Source: Clostridium saudiense (lineage in GTDB: Bacteria > Bacillota > Clostridia > Clostridiales > Clostridiaceae). Taken from it: a DNA stretch of 46,609 nucleotides. Under the pieces are notes generated by a model, which worked only from the letters and a program-made list of their open reading frames with translations, was not told where the DNA came from and ran no database searches. The position numbers and the translations under genes are program-made. The DNA lies in NCBI RefSeq assembly GCF_000577815.1, contig NZ_CBYM010000026.1:1-46609 (forward strand), in the 5' to 3' direction. Shown piece by piece: positions 42,513-46,609 of this stretch (its first letter is position 1; every line of letters begins with the position of its first letter).

Positions 42513-43724
42513 ATGGAAGAGTATATTTTTGATAACGGATTAAAGTTGATTTATAAAAAAAGTAATAGTGAGTTAAGTTCTATATGCATATCATTAGATG
42601 CAGGAGCTTCAAGAGATGGTGAAAAGCTTGGAGTAGCACATGTAACTGAGCATATGGTTTATAAAGGAACAGAAACAAGAAGTGAAAAACAAATAAACAC
42701 AGAATTAAGCAATATATTTGGATTCCAAAATGCTATGACTAATTATCCTTATGTTGTGTTTTATGGAACATTATTAAGTGAAGATTTAAAAAAAGGATTA
42801 GATTTATTTTCAGATATTCTTTTACAACCAGTATTTACTGAAGAAGGTTTTAAAGAAGAAATGGAAGTAATAAAGCAAGAACTTAAGGAATGGGATGAAG
42901 ATTTAGAGCAATACACAGAGGATAAGCTTTATTATAATTGTATGGATAATAGAAGACTTAAGTATCCTATTATAGGAACTGAAGAATCATTAAATAACAT
43001 GACAATAGATGATACAATAGACTTCTTTAATGATTATTATTGTGCAAATAATGCAACAATTACTATTATTTCAGATTTAGAATTTGAAGATATTAGAGAT
43101 ATGGTAGAAGATTGCTTTATTGACTGGAGAAGTGAAAAGCTTCCTGAAGATGAAGAAGTAATTAATTATCCTAAGACTGGAGTATTTATAAATAAAAAGG
43201 AAGATATAAATAGTGCAAAGGTACAAATTATATTTCCAATTAATGAATTAAATCAATGGGAAATAAAAGCATTAAGAGTTTTTAATCAATACTTTGGAGA
43301 AGGTGTAAACTCAATTTTGTTTGATACATTAAGAACAAAGCATGGATTAGTTTATGATGTATTAACTAGAGTAGCAAACGAAGAATATATAAAAGTTTAT
43401 AAAATAACTTATAGTACTGCACATGAAAATGTGGATAAATCAATAGAAATTGTGAAAGAGTTAATAAAAGATGTTGATTCTTATAGAGAAAAATTAAAAA
43501 AAGAAGATATTGAGAAATTAATAAAGAGCTTTAGGCTAAAAAGATTATTTGCAAATGAGCAAAGTGTGAGATTAGCTATGGGAATATCAACATATGATAC
43601 TATGTTTGGAGATGGTATGTTATATATTGATGAAACTGAAGATTTAGATAAGATGCCTATAGATTATATTATTGATACAGCTAATAAAGTATTGAATAAT
43701 ATGACAGTTCAAGTAATTAAGTAA
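42513..43724 (+). CDS. M16-family zinc metallopeptidase
   Basis: A 403-residue peptidase of the M16 (insulinase/pitrilysin) family in the cytoplasm. The inverted zinc motif HVTEH gives H43, E46 and H47, with the third ligand E123 in VIKQELKEW. The C-terminal half retains the usual M16 fold (VYDVLTRV). Length matches single-module M16B enzymes, which act as dimers. GAGGTGAT precedes the start. It lies 142 nt after the SCIFF maturase behind a terminator and 12 nt before a PLP enzyme. M16 enzymes process small peptides in other RiPP systems, so it is a candidate for cleaving mature SCIFF; this is inference. Confidence 0.88.
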   Translation: MEEYIFDNGLKLIYKKSNSELSSICISLDAGASRDGEKLGVAHVTEHMVYKGTETRSEKQINTELSNIFGFQNAMTNYPYVVFYGTLLSEDLKKGLDLFSDILLQPVFTEEGFKEEMEVIKQELKEWDEDLEQYTEDKLYYNCMDNRRLKYPIIGTEESLNNMTIDDTIDFFNDYYCANNATITIISDLEFEDIRDMVEDCFIDWRSEKLPEDEEVINYPKTGVFINKKEDINSAKVQIIFPINELNQWEIKALRVFNQYFGEGVNSILFDTLRTKHGLVYDVLTRVANEEYIKVYKITYSTAHENVDKSIEIVKELIKDVDSYREKLKKEDIEKLIKSFRLKRLFANEQSVRLAMGISTYDTMFGDGMLYIDETEDLDKMPIDYIIDTANKVLNNMTVQVIK

Positions 43725-43736
43725 GAAGAGGAAAAT

Positions 43737-45143
43737 ATGAGTAAAAAAGTACCTTTATTAGAAGAAGTATTAAAATATAAAAAAGAGAATAATCTTATTC
43801 TTTCAATGCCAGGAAATAAAAGTGGTATTGGATTTTTAAGAGATGATATAGGAAAAGAATTTGCATTAAATATGGGATTCTTGGATATTACAGAAGTTGA
43901 TCCATTAGATAATCTTCATGCACCAGAAGGGATAATAAAAGAAGCTCAAGAATTATTAGCAGAAACATATGGGGTTAAAAAAGCATATTTTGTTGTTAAT
44001 GGCAGCACAGCAGGAAATTTAGCTTCTATTTTTGATGCCTTTAATGAAGGGGATGAAGTTTTAGTAGAAAGAAATTGTCATAAGTCAGTTTATAACGGAC
44101 TTATTTTAAGAAAATTAAAGGTAAAGTATATAGAACCTGTAATTCATGAAGATAAAGGGTTATTTTTACCACCAACAGAAAAGGAAATATATAAAGCATT
44201 AGATAGATGTAATAATGCAAGAGGAATAATATTAACTTATCCTAATTACTTTGGGATAGGATATGATATTTTTGACACATTAAAAGATTTGAAGGAAAGA
44301 GGATTGACTATAATTATAGATGGAGCACATGGAGCTCATTATGGAATAAGTGAAAGGTTGCCTAAATCTATAGTTTCATATGCGGATTATATTGTTTTAA
44401 GTGCACATAAGACTTTGCCTAGCTTAACTCAAGGTTCATATCTTTTAGTAAATAATGATAAGAATGTTGGTTTTTATTTAAAAGCTTTTATGACAACATC
44501 ACCATCATATTTAATAATGTCATCATTAGATTATTCAAGATATTATTTAGATAATTATGGAGAAAAAGATTATGATAAATTAATAGGTTTGGCAAATAAG
44601 TGGAGTATTAAAATTAATACGTTAAATAAAGTAAGTATTTTAAAAGAAGAAGACTTACCACAGGGTTATAATTTAGATTTAAGTAGGTATATATTAACTT
44701 TGCCAAAAGGATATAGTGGACATAAATTGTTAGACTATTTACGAAAGATGAAAATACAATGTGAAATGAGTTTTGCATGTGGAGTAGTATTAATTTTATC
44801 ACCTTTTAATTTAGAAAAAGATTTTGAAAAGATTTATAATTCAATTGAAAAATTAGATTTATCATTAATAGTAGATAATCAATATCAAAATTATTATAGT
44901 ATAATTCCTGAAAAAGTATTAGAGCCATATGAAGTATTTGATAAAGATTTTGAGTATGTTGATATTAAGAAGAGTATAGGGAAAATTTCAAAAGAAGCAT
45001 TAATTCCTTATCCACCAGGAATTCCATTAATTTGTGGCGGTGAAGTAATATCAAAAGAAGCTGTTGAAATCATGCTTGGATATATCAGAAATAATAAAAC
45101 TGTGATTGGGATAGAGGAAGAGTTAGTAAAAGTAATAAAGTAG
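43737..45143 (+). CDS. PLP-dependent enzyme, Orn/Lys/Arg decarboxylase family
   Basis: A 468-residue fold-type I PLP enzyme. The catalytic lysine is K225 in SAHKTLPSLTQGS, preceded by DGAHGAH (D195). The N-terminal MPGNKSG and NGSTAGN motifs are typical of the Firmicute arginine/lysine/ornithine decarboxylases (SpeA/YaaO type). The C-terminal domain has YPPGIPLICGGE. It likely removes CO2 from a basic amino acid in polyamine synthesis or acid resistance. AAGAGGAAAAT is just upstream; the gap to the M16 gene is 12 nt, so they share a transcript. The precise substrate is not decided by sequence. Confidence 0.9.
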   Translation: MSKKVPLLEEVLKYKKENNLILSMPGNKSGIGFLRDDIGKEFALNMGFLDITEVDPLDNLHAPEGIIKEAQELLAETYGVKKAYFVVNGSTAGNLASIFDAFNEGDEVLVERNCHKSVYNGLILRKLKVKYIEPVIHEDKGLFLPPTEKEIYKALDRCNNARGIILTYPNYFGIGYDIFDTLKDLKERGLTIIIDGAHGAHYGISERLPKSIVSYADYIVLSAHKTLPSLTQGSYLLVNNDKNVGFYLKAFMTTSPSYLIMSSLDYSRYYLDNYGEKDYDKLIGLANKWSIKINTLNKVSILKEEDLPQGYNLDLSRYILTLPKGYSGHKLLDYLRKMKIQCEMSFACGVVLILSPFNLEKDFEKIYNSIEKLDLSLIVDNQYQNYYSIIPEKVLEPYEVFDKDFEYVDIKKSIGKISKEALIPYPPGIPLICGGEVISKEAVEIMLGYIRNNKTVIGIEEELVKVIK

Positions 45144-45227
45144 TAAAAAATAAATTCTTAAATTTAAATGAATACCTATAGTTAAAATTTCAAAAACTAT
45201 AATATATCATTTAAAGGAGATGAGTTT

Positions 45228-45350
45228 ATGGATTATAAAGTTGCAGATGTAACTAAAGAAGAAGTTGAAGCAATTAAAAGAGCTGAAAATTTAATTAAGT
45301 CTGAAACAGGTAAAGAGTTTGTGATGATAGCATGGGAAAAAATTAAATAA
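45228..45350 (+). CDS. Small conserved-looking protein, 40 residues
   Basis: ATG 45228 has AAAGGAGA (45214-45220) at proper spacing, and a perfect terminator follows the stop, so a small monocistronic gene is well supported. The peptide starts MDYKVADVTKEEVEAIKRAE and continues ENLIKSETGKEFV; it is amphipathic and hydrophilic, with no membrane segment. No function is known to me. Confidence 0.7.
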   Translation: MDYKVADVTKEEVEAIKRAENLIKSETGKEFVMIAWEKIK

Positions 45351-45360
45351 TATTTTATAT

Positions 45361-45398
45361 AAAATTACAATATAGATAAAAATATATTGTAATTTTTT
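45361..45398 (+). terminator. Terminator of the 40-residue gene
   Basis: AAAATTACAATATA (45361-45374) pairs perfectly with TATATTGTAATTTT (45383-45396), followed by T. Confidence 0.85.
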
Positions 45399-45524
45399 AT
45401 TATTTATAAATTAAAAATAAGAGAATTTCAATTAAAAATTGGATAATAGCAAAATATTAATAAAAGTTGGTTTATTTTGCCGTAAAAATATGTATAATAA
45501 ATGTATATGTAAATAGAAAGCAAG

Positions 45525-46609
45525 GTGGTTACCATTAATAAATTAAAGATATTAAGCTTATTAGTACTTTCGGGAATATTAATTACTCCATCTCATATAG
45601 CAAAAGCAGAAGGAATTTATAATGTATCTGAAAGTGATCTAATTAAATTATTAGAAAAATATAAAGATGAAGAAATTGTATTAGAAGATGGATTAGTTTT
45701 AACTGTAGGACAAGCTATTAATTTACCAATAGATGAAGGCTGGACTATATATAATGAAAATGTGGCTGAAATAGTAGATGGTGAGCTTGTTGGAAAATCA
45801 GTAGGTAGTACTTTTGTATCTCAACAAACAGAGGATACCGTATACATACTAGAAGTATGTATAACTGAAGAGGGTATAAGTACAGCTAGTTATGCTAGAA
45901 GTAATGTTAAAAATGTAGATAGAGATTACTACAAGGTATTTATTGATCCAGGACATGGTGGAGTTGATAATGGAGCTGTACAAAATGGAGTTCTTGAAGA
46001 TGAAATTAACTTGCAAATATCTAAAAAAATAGAAGCTAAGTTAAAAGCTAAAGGTGTAGAAGTTAAGATGAGTAGGTATGATGATACATATTTATCTTTA
46101 ACTGATAGAACTTATATGGCTAACAAAGAAGGTTCAGATGTATTTGTTTCTATACATCAAAATTCTGCTACAAATTCTAGCGCAAAAGGAATCGAAACTT
46201 ATTATTATTCAACGAGACAAGATAGTAAGGAGTTAGCTACAGATATACAAAATGATTTAATCCAAGCTACAAATGCAACTGATAGAGGGGTAAAAACAGC
46301 AAATTATGCGGTTATTAAAACTGCATCAATGTCTTCAAGTCTTGTAGAATGTGGATTTATCTCTAATCCTACTGAAGCGCAAAATTTAAGTTCTAGTAGT
46401 TATCAAGATAAGGTTGCTGAAGGAATTGTTAATGGAATAATGGATTATTTAAATAATAATGTTATATTAAATAATTCAGGAACACAAAAGCCAGGAGATT
46501 CTACAACGACAGAAACTGTACAAACAGGTACTGTAAAAGTAAGTAATTCATTAAATGTAAGAAGTGGAGCTGGAACTAATTATTCTGTTTTAGGATCATT
46601 AAGTAATGG
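45525..46609 (+). CDS. N-acetylmuramoyl-L-alanine amidase with SH3 domain (3' end outside the window)
   Basis: A secreted cell-wall amidase that cuts the bond between MurNAc and L-Ala of peptidoglycan. A signal peptide (KLKILSLLVLSGILITPSHI, then AKAEG) leads to an unassigned domain (about 30-135), then an amidase_3 domain with zinc ligands in DPGHGG, LEDEIN and SIHQNS and the catalytic E in LVECGFIS. A Ser/Thr-rich linker and the beginning of a bacterial SH3 domain (VSNSLNVRSGAGTNYSVLG) run off the window end. The start is uncertain: GTG 45525 overlaps the AGGTGG site, and ATT 45534 lies at ideal distance from it; no ATG or TTG fits. Confidence 0.88.
   Translation, partial: MVTINKLKILSLLVLSGILITPSHIAKAEGIYNVSESDLIKLLEKYKDEEIVLEDGLVLTVGQAINLPIDEGWTIYNENVAEIVDGELVGKSVGSTFVSQQTEDTVYILEVCITEEGISTASYARSNVKNVDRDYYKVFIDPGHGGVDNGAVQNGVLEDEINLQISKKIEAKLKAKGVEVKMSRYDDTYLSLTDRTYMANKEGSDVFVSIHQNSATNSSAKGIETYYYSTRQDSKELATDIQNDLIQATNATDRGVKTANYAVIKTASMSSSLVECGFISNPTEAQNLSSSSYQDKVAEGIVNGIMDYLNNNVILNNSGTQKPGDSTTTETVQTGTVKVSNSLNVRSGAGTNYSVLGSLSN

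Overview
The window reads as chromosomal DNA of a low-GC Firmicute, most likely Clostridium sensu stricto. The sequence is very AT-rich, the ribosome binding sites are strong and GGAGG-like, and rho-independent terminators are common. The genes include the SCIFF peptide with its radical SAM maturase (a clostridial hallmark), a Spo0B/CitA-type two-component system, YhaM, YhgE and a CotJC-like manganese catalase. No tRNA, rRNA, CRISPR array, intact insertion sequence or prophage was seen.

Layout. Positions 1-1.5 kb hold a GNAT acetyltransferase and a CarD-like regulator broken by an internal deletion. Positions 1.7-5.6 kb form a sucrose-type operon: a LacI regulator, a LacY-family proton symporter and a GH32 sucrose hydrolase behind a consensus promoter overlapped by LacI-type operators. 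Positions 6.0-7.4 kb pair an MGMT-like DNA repair protein with a NERD-HRDC protein. Positions 7.7-11.9 kb carry an alpha-glucoside locus: an AraC regulator, a DexB-like GH13 enzyme and a sucrose/trehalose-family PTS IIBC. Positions 12.0-13.4 kb are a graveyard of decayed genes, including a relic copy of the MGMT gene. Positions 13.4-17.0 kb hold a very large PLD-nuclease/SF2 helicase (DUF3427 type) followed by a Nudix hydrolase.

Positions 17.1-24.5 kb hold a DUF2809 protein, a YfcE phosphodiesterase, a manganese catalase with two premature stops, an unknown protein, and a block of AEC transporter, D-lactate dehydrogenase-like enzyme and CitA/CitB-type two-component system. Positions 24.8-30.7 kb hold a TPR-GAF-GGDEF diguanylate cyclase, an esterase, a 5'-nucleotidase, a thioredoxin, an orphan holin-like protein and a small membrane protein. 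Positions 30.9-33.6 kb hold a beta-lactamase-like gene with most of its middle deleted, divergent from an OmpR-type two-component system. Positions 33.7-40.3 kb hold a DEAD-box helicase, YhgE, an acyltransferase, YhaM and two small proteins.

Positions 40.4-45.1 kb hold the SCIFF locus: a 45-residue Cys-rich precursor, about 370 nt of intercistronic DNA with three tandem repeat units, the radical SAM/SPASM maturase, an M16 peptidase and a PLP enzyme of the Orn/Lys/Arg decarboxylase fold. The window ends inside a secreted N-acetylmuramoyl-L-alanine amidase.

The least explained items are the SCIFF intercistronic repeats, where hairpin stems change sequence but keep pairing and a TACT loop core, and the helicase-Nudix pair beside decayed accessory genes. 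The number of broken genes is also notable: carD-like, catalase, beta-lactamase-like, MGMT relic and several unidentified remnants.
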